In this document: positions 1 to 10,960 of the stretch, piece by piece
Layout: each line of letters begins with the position of its first letter
Position numbering within the stretch: position 1 is the stretch's first letter
NCBI RefSeq assembly: GCF_037975245.1
Contig: NC_092571.1
Coordinates: 10,051,917 to 10,115,916 of the forward strand
Direction of reading: 5' to 3'
Length of the DNA stretch: 64,000 nucleotides
Origin: Apostichopus japonicus
Taxonomy: Eukaryota > Echinodermata > Holothuroidea > Aspidochirotida > Stichopodidae
Made by a program: the position numbers and the translations under genes
Notes under the pieces: model-generated
What the model saw: the letters and a program-made list of their open reading frames with translations, nothing else
What the model was told of the DNA's origin: nothing
The model's database searches: none

Positions 1-20
1 ATTTGGTGTTCAAATTGCAG

Positions 21-48
21 GGTATTTCCTTTTGACCATGCAACCATG
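21..48 (+). CDS. P5B-type ATPase (ATP13A-like), short internal exon
   Basis: This exon is 28 nt, bounded by an AG acceptor at 19-20 and a GTAAGT donor at 49. It encodes YFLLTMQPW when its last two bases are joined to the first base at 371. An aromatic, membrane-proximal 'MQPW' just before the next exon is usual near the end of the P5B ATPase membrane domain (ATP13A2/A3/A4 group: lysosomal and endosomal polyamine or cation pumps). The gene starts upstream of the window, so the nucleotide-binding and phosphorylation domains are not seen. The frame joins cleanly with the later exons at 371-522, 1406-1494, 1698-1778 and 5513-5725. Confidence 0.7.
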
Positions 49-370
49 GTAAGTCGCTTCCATATTAAAGGATGCACAGCATTGACCGTATTAAACAAGA
101 GTGTTTTTATGTCTAGGAACACAAAAATGTAAATATGAAATAATTTTGGATATTAAAGATATATCCTGAATTGTCAGTTGACAGTGGTATTTACATCTCC
201 AATTCTTCTTCGAATATTGGAATGAAGTAGAGTTACATAAGTTTAGGCTACTCCAATGTAATGTTTGTATGTGATAGTATAAACATGAAGATGTGGGTCA
301 ACATATGATTCCAGTAAGCATAAGTCTGGATCGAGTATCCTTTAATGATTTCCCTTCCTCTTTTCTCTAG

Positions 371-522
371 GTTCACACCACTGGTTAAAGACAGAGACGA
401 TATCTCCAATTCATACTGCTACGAGGCAACATCGATATTCTTCCTATCTTCTTTCCAATACATAATCGTTGCGTTCCTTTTTTCCAAAGGACCTCCTTTC
501 AGAAAACCAATATACACTAACG
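371..522 (+). CDS. P5B-type ATPase (ATP13A-like), exon with late transmembrane helix
   Basis: The acceptor is ctctag at 365-370 and the donor GTAAGC begins at 523. The 152-nt exon encodes [10 protein letters not shown], then a hydrophobic helix containing [15 protein letters not shown], then PFRKPIYTN. The words 'SSFQYIIVA', 'FSKG' and 'PFRKPIYTN' match my knowledge of ATP13A2/A3/A4 proteins in the region of transmembrane helices M8-M9. The reading frame is intact. Identification to the P5B family is strong; the choice among the ATP13A2, A3, A4 or A5 orthologues cannot be made here. Confidence 0.85.
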
Positions 523-1405
523 GTAAGCTCCAAATCTTAAAAGATCAGGCGCAAACTATAATAGAGTTCGATACTGACACAGCAGTTAAGAAGTAATTAG
601 CAGCCTACTGGAATAATACGATCTGATATCCTTTATACTTGGCTGGATCTTCCTATTTGGCATCATTACATCGTAGCGACCGTTTCTCATTCAATTCACT
701 TATGCTTTTCTCCCTTCACGTACGATATATGGAATGAAATTCACCCACCCTCCACCCCGTTCAATAGTCTATATTAGCATAACATTGCGTTTAAGACCCA
801 ATTAGAGACCTATTTATAGTCTGAATTTGCTTCAGAACGCATCATTTGACGTCTAAAGTTTATATTTTCTCGGGATGAGCAACGGACGCCCCTCCCACAT
901 ATAAGTCGATTTCAAAGACCCCAGGGCCACCCCACCTTTAGATCTACCTCTGACCATTACAAATAGAATTGTGACCTTACCTAAGTCAGTCGTAATCAGT
1001 TGTAATATTCAGTGTGCATGCACGCCACTGCTTCATATCAAGGTATAGGCACAGTGTTCAGAAAAAGTATAAGCACAATATTCAGGCTAATGTTTCAGTT
1101 TATTATGAACATATTAACATCTCTCTGCTCAAGTTTATATACCCAGCGGTTCACTTGAAAAAGTCACTGCATTTTCTTCTAAACGTTTCTCGATTTTGAC
1201 AAGAAAGTTGCAGTGCTTATTAAAGCAAGTTGTTTATATTGTATTTGTGTTTATTAAATAATTCTTATTTAATATATAATATTTATATATATATTATTAT
1301 ATAATACAATATTTATTAATATATAATATATATATTTAATATAAGAATCAATAATTCTAATTAAATAATTCTTCATTAAGTTGTTTTGTTCTTGCTATCT
1401 GACAG

Positions 1406-1494
1406 TGCTGTTCTTCGTGAGTTTGGTGTTGCTGACAATATACACAGTATCCATGATGTTTTTCCCGATCCAAGCGGTCAACAACTATGGAGAG
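1406..1494 (+). CDS. P5B-type ATPase, transmembrane exon
   Basis: A pyrimidine-rich stretch at 1381-1400 leads to the acceptor gacag at 1401-1405, and the donor GTAACG begins at 1495. With the single base carried over from 522, the frame reads VLFFVSLVLLTIYTVSMMFF, a membrane helix, followed by PIQAVNNYGE. The phase is consistent on both sides (89 nt = 2 + 29 codons). The exon probably encodes helix M9 of the pump and the loop after it. Confidence 0.75.
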
Positions 1495-1697
1495 GTAACG
1501 GTCTTTTTTATACTTACCACTGTACAGTTGTCTAGCAACGGGACTAATTTAATTCATAAGGATAACTGGATATCACGAACTTGAACTTATCTCTCTTCTC
1601 AAACAATGTGGATTACCTGGTGCGATCGTCACATATATTGAACCAGTCGTCTGCACAAATGCCATCAATTTGATAATTTTCTTTCCTTTTCTCGCAG

Positions 1698-1778
1698 CTG
1701 ATGGAGCTGGAGACCTATTACTACTTCGTAATCTTGGGACTGGCTGTAGTTCATTTTGCATTGGCTCTGCTTCTAGAG
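1698..1778 (+). CDS. P5B-type ATPase, last transmembrane helix exon
   Basis: The acceptor is ctcgcag at 1691-1697 and the donor GTTTGT begins at 1779. Its 27 codons read LMELETYYYF and then the hydrophobic VILGLAVVHFALALLLE, compatible with M10 of a P-type ATPase. Both flanking introns are phase 0, matching the next exon at 5513. Confidence 0.72.
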
Positions 1779-1861
1779 GTTTGTTATCTTGCGGATCAGT
1801 GTAGTCCGTGGTTTCGCTCAGTAAAACTTTACAATTGTGCTGGCGTGCTCGAGCGTGCATG

Positions 1862-2574
1862 TGGAAAGCCACTGTAACATTTAATCGGGAACTTTAGATA
1901 TCTTAAATTATTTCTTATGTTAGATATCTAAAATTCTATTTCAGATATCTTAAATTAAATTCTAGATATCTTAAATTTAATTCGAGATATCTGAAATTTT
2001 AAATCAGATATCTGAAATTGAATTCGAGATATCTGAAATTGAATTCCAGATATCTGCAATTCTAATTTGAGATATCTGAAATTGAATTCCAGATATCTGA
2101 AATACATATGCAGAAATTCCCGATTAAATGTTAAAGTTGCTTGTATGGAAAGCCATTTTAATATTAATCGGGAATTTTCAGATATCTGAAATTGAATTCG
2201 AGATATCTGTAATTGAATTCGAAATATTTGAAATTCTATCTCAGATATCTGAAATTGAATTCGAGATATCTGCAATTGAATTCGAGATATCTGCAATTGA
2301 ATTCGAGATATCTGCAATTCTATTTCAGATATCTGAAATTAAATTTGAGATATCTGCAATTCTATTTCAGATATCTGAAATAGAATTTCTCGAATTCAAT
2401 TTCAGATATCTGAAATTCTCTGGTATTTCGAGATATCTGAAATTGATTTTAAGATATCTGCAATTATTTGTACATATCTTAAATAAATTGGAGATATCTG
2501 TAATTTAATTTGAGATATCTGAAATTATTTCGAGATATCTGAAATTCCTTGTTAAATGTTAAAACGGCTTTCCA
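1862..2574. mobile_element. MITE pair filled with a palindromic 21-bp satellite
   Basis: The ends are related in inverted orientation: TGGAAAGCC...AACATTTAA followed by a CGGGAA or AAGGAA block, and the mirror image ending GGCTTTCCA at 2574. Between them are more than 25 diverged 21-bp units of type GAATTCGAGATATCTGCAATT. These contain the palindromes GAATTC and GATATC, so the array reads alike on both strands. At 2111-2177 two terminal repeats meet back to back, suggesting two tandem copies sharing ends. A TA at the 3' end hints at a TA-target (mariner-type) element, but the 5' side has TG. Confidence 0.6.
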
Positions 2575-2609
2575 TACGCCTGCGCGTGTGTATGTATGGG
2601 ACGGCTAGC

Positions 2610-3070
2610 TTGTAGAGACGATATCTCAACAACCACAACTGAACCACGACTGGAATCAATGTCAATATTGGTGGATAGATGCTTTATGATGGGGAGATGT
2701 GCCCTATTGTGTTTGGTTCCATTTCATGAATATAAATGATTGGGCAGGGCCTACCGATTTTTTTAAACGTCAATATAGGCTCTGCAACCGTCTGTCCGAT
2801 TGGGTTTATAGTTGGCATGGTGATGTAACTACATAGTATGTACATGTTCTTCTCAAAAACAATTTTACCTCATATATTAATGGTCGGTGGGATTTAATGG
2901 GAAATTGTCAAAAACACATAGTAAACACGATATCTCAACAACCACAAGTTAAATCAATGTCATACTTGGTAGGTAGATGTGTAGATGAGTAGATATGCCC
3001 CGTTGTTCTTGGTTTTCATCTCAAGAATATTAATGGAGTGGGCAAGGCTTAACATAGAATTTTGTTTATA
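2610..3070. repeat. Two diverged copies of a dispersed repeat of about 310 bp
   Basis: The block beginning with ACGATATCTCAACAACCACA recurs at about 2618 and 2930. Each copy is followed by similar text (AATCAATGTCA...GGTAGATG...TGCCC...TTGGTT...TGGGCA). A related word, AAACACGATATCTCAA, occurs in the array at 62330-63060. Confidence 0.5.
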
Positions 3071-3220
3071 CTGGTGTGGTGTTGTTAGTACAAAATAAGT
3101 ATGCACATTTTCATGAAACATCTCCAACTTTATGTCACTAGTATTCATCATATTACAAGAAATGGTAGTCAGTTAATTCTGAATATTGAGCACATTTTAT
3201 GGCAAGGAATCACTAAGCCA

Positions 3221-3997
3221 CAGGGGCGTAGCGAGCGGGGGGTGTGGGGGGTGTCACATCCCCCCAATAATTTGGTCGCTGTCGGCAAATTTTGGGTCTG
3301 TCGGCAAAAGGAGAAAAGGTGAAGAGAGCGGAAGGGGAAGAAAGAAGGAAAGCTGAATAGAGAAAACGAGAACGGGAGCTTCTTCCGTGCCAAATTTGAC
3401 TTAAAATATGCATCAAATTGCATCTAAGGACGTTTCAAAACTAAAAATTTTCCAAAGGGGAGGGGTAGACCCCCTACCCTTAGACCCCTCCCCCATTTCA
3501 GTCACCACTTCCAGATCCGTCGGCAAATCAAATTTGACTTAAAATATGCACCAGATTGCATCTAAGGACGTTTCCAAACTAAAAAATTGCCAAAGGGGAG
3601 GGGGACACCCCCTCCCCTTAGACCGCTCCCCCATTTCAGTCACCACTTCCAGATCCGTTGGCAAATCAACTTTGACTTAAAATATGCACCAGATTGCATC
3701 TAAGGACGTTTCTCAACTAAAAATTTGAGAAAGGGGAGGGGGACACCCCCTCCCCTTAGACCGCTCCCCCATTTCAGTCACCACTTCCAGATCCGTTGGC
3801 AAATCAAATTTGACTTAAAATATGCACCAGATTGCATCTAAGGACGTTTCTCAACTAAAAAATTGAGAAAGGGGAGGGGGACACCCCCTCCCCTTAGACC
3901 GCTCCCCCATTTCAGTTACCACTTCCAGATCCGTCGGCAAATCAAATTCTCCACACCCCCCCCCCCCCCCAACAAAAACCCCTTCGCTACGCCCCTG
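3221..3997. mobile_element. hAT-type MITE with internal tandem repeat, TSD CTAAGCCA
   Basis: Terminal inverted repeats are CAGGGGCGTAGCGAGC at the left and, read inward from the right, CAGGGGCGTAGCGAAG. The perfect 8-bp duplication CTAAGCCA lies at 3213-3220 and 3998-4005, a hAT hallmark. The element is 777 bp with no transposase ORF. From about 3391 to 3945 it holds four tandem units of about 139 bp, each with a G-rich/C-rich perfect palindrome. Confidence 0.85.
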
Positions 3998-4449
3998 CTA
4001 AGCCAACTGGCTTTTTGATTATACTATGTCACTAAATAAACTTTGTCAACATGATAACTGATTCGTGGTCCCTTCCTGTATATGTTGCTGTATTATTCAA
4101 TAGATAATCCCTATTCATTTTGGTGTGCACAAGTTCATGAAATATTAACATCTATGGTTTACCACACTATGAATATCCATCGGAACCACTAAGCTTTTCG
4201 TTTTCTGGTTTTATACCTTTCCGGTGGCATAAGGAATCTATAGCGTGTGCATGTTTTAAATGTTTCAGCCTCACAAGTGGTGACGTGGAACTATTGTCAC
4301 CAGTCGTCGATTAATAGAGAACAATAATCATCGGTTTTCCAGACAAATGGTTAGAATAAAGGGGAAAGTTATCGGTTGTAGCTAGTACAAGAGAAACAAG
4401 ATGGACAATCCATGGAGTTGCAGATCTCCCCCTTCTATGACGGAATGTA

Positions 4450-5090
4450 TCGACATTGACCTTTAACCTCGACCCTTATCAACTACACAAATACTTCATT
4501 GAAATTGGTCCCATTGTTCTCTACATATCTTGTGGTTTAATGACTTTCTCCAACATACTGACAAGCAGAAGTTCGCGGCACACTTTCCGCACAGTTATAA
4601 CTCAGTTGATCTTTGACCCCGACCCTAAACACCTCAATCTGTCCTATTTTAAGATTTTGCTAATCATGTTTTACATATCGTGTGGTTAAGTGGATTCCTC
4701 CAACATGTTGACATGCAGAAAATTGCTAAAATCAATTTTTAGGTTTTTTGACATGACATTTGACCTAACGTCATCAATCACCCAGGCACGAGTTTACACG
4801 TTCAGGCATCTACCCAGCAAGTATGAAGTTGATCGGAATTACCTAGCTTCTAGTAGGAGTTTGCGAATCACTTTTGCACACAAATTAGGCCAATTTTACC
4901 TTTGACCTCAATTAATATTTGACCCTGACCCTAAATCTGTCTTATTTCAAAATTTGTCTCACCAGTATTTACATACCATGTGGTTTAATGACTTTTGCCA
5001 ACAGAATAACTTTTGTCATGCAGAAAATGGCCAGAAAATAAATTTAGATTTCTTGACCTTTGAACTATGACCTCTCTAGAGGTATAGTAC
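4450..5090. repeat. Diverged tandem repeat in last ATPase intron
   Basis: Phrases such as ACATATCTTGTGGTTTAATG, then CTCCAACAT..TGACA..CAGAA, and TTTGACCT..ACC recur at about 4520, 4675 and 4970 with many substitutions. No coding frame spans the units. A homopolymeric G stretch (5347-5372) follows downstream. Confidence 0.4.
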
Positions 5091-5512
5091 ATACAACACA
5101 TATAACTGGTCGTAAAGTGGAATTTTCTGCATGGTGTGTGTTCTTCAATACCTTTTTTTTTGGACCACGATAACAATAATATTGTAGCGGGTGATGCGGC
5201 ATTTAGCTTATCCAGAGCATGATATGCTCGATACAATGATATGTCGTAAATTTCAACGAGCTTTTCACGTGGCTTCTGCTTACGTTGATCGCCCAGTTAT
5301 TTTAACTTCATCAAATGACCACACTCCAGAATCGGAAAAAGGGTAAGTGGGGGGGGGAGGAGGGGGCGGGGCTAAAACATTCAGTAATGATGCATTTTGA
5401 ATTTTAACCATCTCCCCTTAACAAATTTGTTATGCTGTTAGGTGCTTAGAGGTACAATCATTCCCTTCTTATACAATACAATTCCAACTCCTTGATTTAT
5501 AATTTTTTTCAG

Positions 5513-5725
5513 AGCGTCTTAGCGGACACCAGATTCGTCAGACAATATGGTACTTGTAGGAAGCTGAGAGGTAAAAACAGGGCTAAGAAGTACGACTTGA
5601 TGATAGAGGAGATAAACAACGACAATATTTGGCCTCCGATAACCAGACCGGACTCCAAGATACCAGGCTTTAAAAGAATCGACATGGGAGCTGGTAACTT
5701 GCAACGAAACACCACTGATTTATGA
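5513..5725 (+). CDS. P5B-type ATPase, C-terminal exon with stop
   Basis: The acceptor is a T-rich tract ending in cag at 5510-5512. The exon encodes 70 residues and a TGA stop at 5723-5725. It is a basic cytoplasmic tail (RKLRGKNRAKKYDLMIEE) followed by NNDNIWPPI. A basic 'KKY..L..E' helix followed by 'WPP' is a recognisable ending of ATP13A-type proteins. No lesion occurs in any of the five exons, so the gene looks functional. The last intron is about 3.7 kb and is mostly repeat sequence. Confidence 0.8.
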   Translation, partial: SVLADTRFVRQYGTCRKLRGKNRAKKYDLMIEEINNDNIWPPITRPDSKIPGFKRIDMGAGNLQRNTTDL

Positions 5726-7445
5726 GAGCATTATCATACGGATAGTCATCTCACTGAGATGAATCTGTTACCTTCCTTGATGTCATGTGAATCCTAAGTA
5801 CAGATTACGTGTCGGTATCGCGCCGTGTTATAGAGTTCAGACTGACTGACAATGTGGGAAAGCGTCTTTCATGAGACCTTCTCTTTGAATTCATCGTGTT
5901 TTTGCAGTTCCTGTGAACCTAATAGATACAGATAGACTAGCATGTAAACATATACATACTACATAAAGAACCACATGTATAGGTCGTTCACTGTTATTTA
6001 GTTTCACGGCTATATAGCTGAACAGCGTGGGTCGGTTTTGTTTTCCGCGTTTTACCTATTGTACCTGATGGTGTAGTCCAGATTATTTACCTATAAATAT
6101 GAATAACATATTAAAATCATATATATACATATAGAATCATAAAACTTCATACTATTCTTAGTTGTTGCTGTTATACTATACATGATTTAACTAAATTTCA
6201 ATCTTGTCACCTCGAATTTAACCTTTCGATGTTTTGTAAAATCAAAATTCGTTAAAAAAATTATGTACGTTTCTAATTATTCTTTCTTCTTTTATGGATA
6301 ACTTAATTATTCGATATTATTATTTAGTATGTTAGAGAATACCTGTTTGGCCGATGAAATATTTCTGTTCGCATCGAACACTTAATGGAAAACGTTTAGA
6401 GTGACCGCCGAATGACGGATGGTCAAAAAGGAGGTAAATGGTCATTTCCGGTCAATAGAGGTGAAAGACTGAATCTCTTTCGAAGATTGTTAATTGAGAA
6501 GTAAAAGGTAAAATATTGTTTGCAGTGTTATATAAATGTTCTCGTGTAAAATGTCATGCGAATTCAGCAAGCCTATTGGCTGTCTGGTTATGAGGTTACA
6601 AATTGCAAGAATGGATTGCAATCGTTACCTTGTCCAAGAAAGATACGAGAAAAGCTGGCTCAGAATTTGATAAACACGATCATCCAAGTAAACTATTTGT
6701 TTTTATAGTGCAAATGTTGTGAACGTGTGCAGTGGAAAATTGAACATATTCTTCCCACTGAATATCTTTTCTCTTAATCTGGTCTTGATATATCTGGTTT
6801 TGATAATTCTCTCTATGTTTAATCATATTTAATGCCGGATCTCCTTCATGTTTCTCTAAGGCATATTCCACTTTGATGTTTGGAATATGTTTGTGTTTTA
6901 GCAATAATCTTAACGGGATGGTACAGTACATTATCGATACATAGTATTAAATTGATATGCAGTATAGATGAAATGTATGTATCGATACGATGATTCACTA
7001 TGGAACGTACATTCGGTAAATTTTATGTTTGATGTGATTAAAATATATCCAATAACGTAATTGTTGCAATTGTAAACTAATAATGTATTGGTTTCATGAA
7101 TTGTAAACTAATAACACAGAACAAGTATTGTAAGTATTTCCTAGTCGACAAGTCCCCTTCTGCCGAGAGAAACTTATGATTTGGCAGCTACATAGCGTAA
7201 CACAGTCGTTCGGCTTGATACAATGCATCTGATAGAATCACATGTCCCAAAGAAATTTGATGTAGTCCGGCAGAACAGAGGCGACAAGCAACGATGAAAA
7301 CAAATTTAAGAGGAAGGCATTTCTACATTGACTATAGGACTTGAAAATATAAGTTCAAAACTTATTGCTCGCTGTTCAGAAAAATCTCCTTACTATTTTG
7401 TAGTGAATAATAACACGACCATGGCGGAAGGTACACATGTTTCCA
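5726..7445. other. 3' UTR and intergenic sequence without recognised gene
   Basis: This stretch follows the ATP13A-like stop codon. It is AT-rich with only short open frames in both strands. The mRNA end must lie here, but no single polyadenylation site is decisive. I see no RNA gene or transposon ends. Confidence 0.4.
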
Positions 7446-8071
<626 letters not shown>

Positions 8072-8496
8072 ACTACACAATAGACCTATAGTACCAGAAA
8101 TGATTGCAGAGTATATGTGATCGTACCAGGAAAGCAGCGAAAGTAGGTTACCATATCTGATCACGCAATCATATATAAGCGCCAATTTCCATGGTCGCCG
8201 ATACGTTCAAATGAACTTTTATACTATAAGCTACACGCATATGCCGCGGCATTTTGTTCTAAAGATTGCAGCATTTTTAGGCAAACTTTTGTATTTTGTG
8301 ATAAAATATGTGGCATTGTTTTGTTTACGCAATTAATTGTTTATTGTCACCAACCATTATACTGATATACAGAAAAAAGGCCTATTAAAACTAACCTGTG
8401 TGATTTTAACAGAGGGCGGTAACTCATAAACAAAAATTAACAATATGTGTTACATGCTTGACCATTATGACAAACTCTTTCAACCGCAATTCATTT

Positions 8497-9110
8497 TCCA
8501 TGACAGCACCAATCGTTGTTTCTATAGATCCATGACTGCACCATGACAGCACCAGCCGTTGTTTCTATATAGATGACTGCGCCAATCGTTGTTTCTAGAT
8601 CCATGACAGCACCAGCCGTTGTTTCTATATAGATGACTGCACCAATCGTTCTTTCTAGATCCATGACTAAACCAATAGTTGTTTCTATATAACCATAACT
8701 GCACCAATAATTGTTTCTAGATCCATGACTCCTCTAATAGTTGTTTCTAGATCCATGACTGCACCAATAGTTGTTTCTAAATCAATGACAATATCAGTCG
8801 TTATTTTTAGATACATGACAGTATCAGTCGTTGTTTCTAGATACATGATTGCACCGACCGTTCTTTCTAAATCCATGACTAAACCAATAGTTGTCTCTAT
8901 ACAACCATGACTGCACCAATAATTATTTCTAGATCCATGACTCCTCCAATAGTTGTTTCTAAATCCATGACAGTATCAGTCGTTGTTTTTAGATACATGA
9001 CAGTATCAGTCGTTGGTTTTAGATACATGACAGTATCAGTCGTTGTTTCTATAGATCCATGACAGTATCAGTCGTTGTTTGTAGATACATGACTGCACCA
9101 GTTGATGTTT
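8497..9110. repeat. Minisatellite, about 30-bp unit
   Basis: About twenty copies of a 30-bp unit (GTTGTTTCTAGATCCATGAC plus TGCACCAAT or AGTATCAGTC variants). Two main sub-variants (GCACCA and GTATCA) are interleaved, indicating unequal exchange. Confidence 0.85.
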
Positions 9111-9689
9111 TATATACTATTTGTACTATGTAGTCCATAGCTTCTGCACTATACATTATGCAGAGTAAATTTTCTTTCAAATATTGAAGTATACGCTGAA
9201 AATTTAGTTTGCCAATTTAATTCTTAAACTAATGAACATGGCTTATTTGATATGACGAAGAGGGGCGGTTTACTTCTTGGTTCGTTTGGTCACAAACTTG
9301 AAGATGGTAGGCCCTATATCTTATTTGCCGACGAAGAGCAGAAGCTGCTTTGCGGTTCATTTTGTCAAAACTATCGTGGTAGGCCTAAGGGAATTCACTA
9401 ATTAGAAGTATCCAAAACAGTAACCTAGATATAGATATAATGCGGTGTAACTCTTTGTACTTACTTGAGTTTTGACATATGTTTATCTAAAAGATTATTA
9501 AAGACACTTAATTTGTGTGTAATCACTTCTATTTCACCAATCTGTTGCGGAATGGCATATGTCGATAAAATCCTAATAAATGTTGAGTGTATAACTCTGA
9601 ATTGTTCAGTGTGATTCTTGTAGGTACACGATTCATACAGTACAATTATGCTGCCATCGATGATAGTTGCTATCGATGATTCGCCCAAT

Positions 9690-10190
9690 CAATGCTACAA
9701 GCTATCAATGCTTCACTCTATTGATGATACATGCTATCGATTTGTCTTCCCATGTCGGTGCTTCACTCTGTGATACTTACGTTATGAGTGTTTCACTCTA
9801 TTGATGATACATGCTATCGATTGTCTTCCCATGTCGGTGCTTCACTCTGTGATACTTACGTTATGAGTGTTTCACTCTATTGATGATACATGCTATCGAT
9901 TGTCTTCCCATGTCGGTGCTTTACTCTGTGATACTTACGCTATGAGTGTTTCACTCTATTGATGGTACATGATATCGATTGTGTTCCCATGTCGGTGGTT
10001 CACTCTGTGATACTTACGATATTATGAGTGTTTCACTATATTGATGATACATACTATCGAATTTCTTCCCATATCGGTGCTTCACTCTGTGATACTAACG
10101 CTATGAGTGTTTCAATCTATTGATGATACATGCTATAGACTGACTCTCGATGGCGATGCTTCACTCTACGATGCTCACACAATCGATGTT
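9690..10190. repeat. Tandem repeat, 79-bp unit
   Basis: About six copies of a 79-bp unit starting GTGTTTCACTCTATTGATGA and containing ATGCTATCGATTGTCTTCCC. Successive starts are at 9788 and 9867. The outer copies are the most diverged. Confidence 0.85.
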
Positions 10191-10524
10191 TCACTTCGCT
10201 ACTTATCCCAAAGCGAAAAAGCATTATATTAGAAGCGTTTATAATGCTTTTACATGTTGAAATAATATCCGATTGGAAATGGGTTTTCAACATGATAGAA
10301 ATGTAATTCATTCATATATATACCAACCAAAATTCAGTTCGACTTGACAGCCTTTACAAATAATGTCGGAACATGTGAGAATCATGTTTCACAAAATATC
10401 GACAAAGTTCTTTGATAAGGATGCGAACAACTACAAGGGATTAAGGGGGAATTTTCGAGTTTGCGGCTACAGTACGGCTACAGTAGGCATAAGTGATTGA
10501 CCCTAATTTCTCTATAAATCCAGC

Positions 10525-10728
10525 CAGTTGGGACAATTTCCTAATGGTAATACCTCTCTAAACTGTCCTCCCATACCATTCTTCAAAGCGTTTGTATTTA
10601 CATTACAAACAGTTCCTTACCATTATCTGATTGAAACATGATATTCATACTGCGCATATATACTGATACTACGAGTACTCTGAAGAGGGACATGACAATA
10701 CAGTACAGAAAAAAAATTGTCCCAACTG
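10525..10728. mobile_element. Small MITE, CAGTTGGGACAATTT ends (copy 1)
   Basis: The left end CAGTTGGGACAATTTCC is mirrored at the right by AAATTGTCCCAACTG. The interior shares CATGATATTCAT...ACTGC..ATAT and GAGTACTCTG..GGGACATGAC with a second copy at 32343-32469. No convincing target duplication was found. Confidence 0.65.
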
Positions 10729-10754
10729 AGTGATAAATCAGTCGAAAACCCAGT

Positions 10755-10960
10755 CGCGTAGCGAGGAATTTGCCAAGGGAGGGGCGAAGCCTGTAGGCTA
10801 ACTATCTAAGCGTAGCGCCACCAACCGTAAAATGGCCGTAAATGCCTCCCATATTGCTGGAAATGGCATTGAATTCCCATGCCTTGTAAGTTGCATTTAA
10901 GCATTTTCTATTGTGAAATTACTGATAATATCATAAAAAATATGCACAAGAGGGGGGGGG
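10755..10960. mobile_element. hAT MITE fragment carrying the GC-palindrome module
   Basis: Sequence from GCGTAGCGAGGAATTTGCCA to about 10950 is closely similar to 45850-46060. It includes CTATCTAAGCGTAGCGCCACC and CCTTGTAAGTTGCAT. The right half of the palindrome is missing. No partner terminal repeat or TSD could be assigned, so this is a fragment. Confidence 0.6.

Noticed and set aside
1955-2508. Open frames on both strands in the 21-bp satellite (FQISRIQ... and IEFEIS...)
   Set aside because: A 21-bp unit is a multiple of three and palindromic, so long frames arise on both strands without coding meaning.
8497-10190. CRISPR-like array
   Set aside because: Units are contiguous tandem repeats without unique spacers, in eukaryotic DNA.
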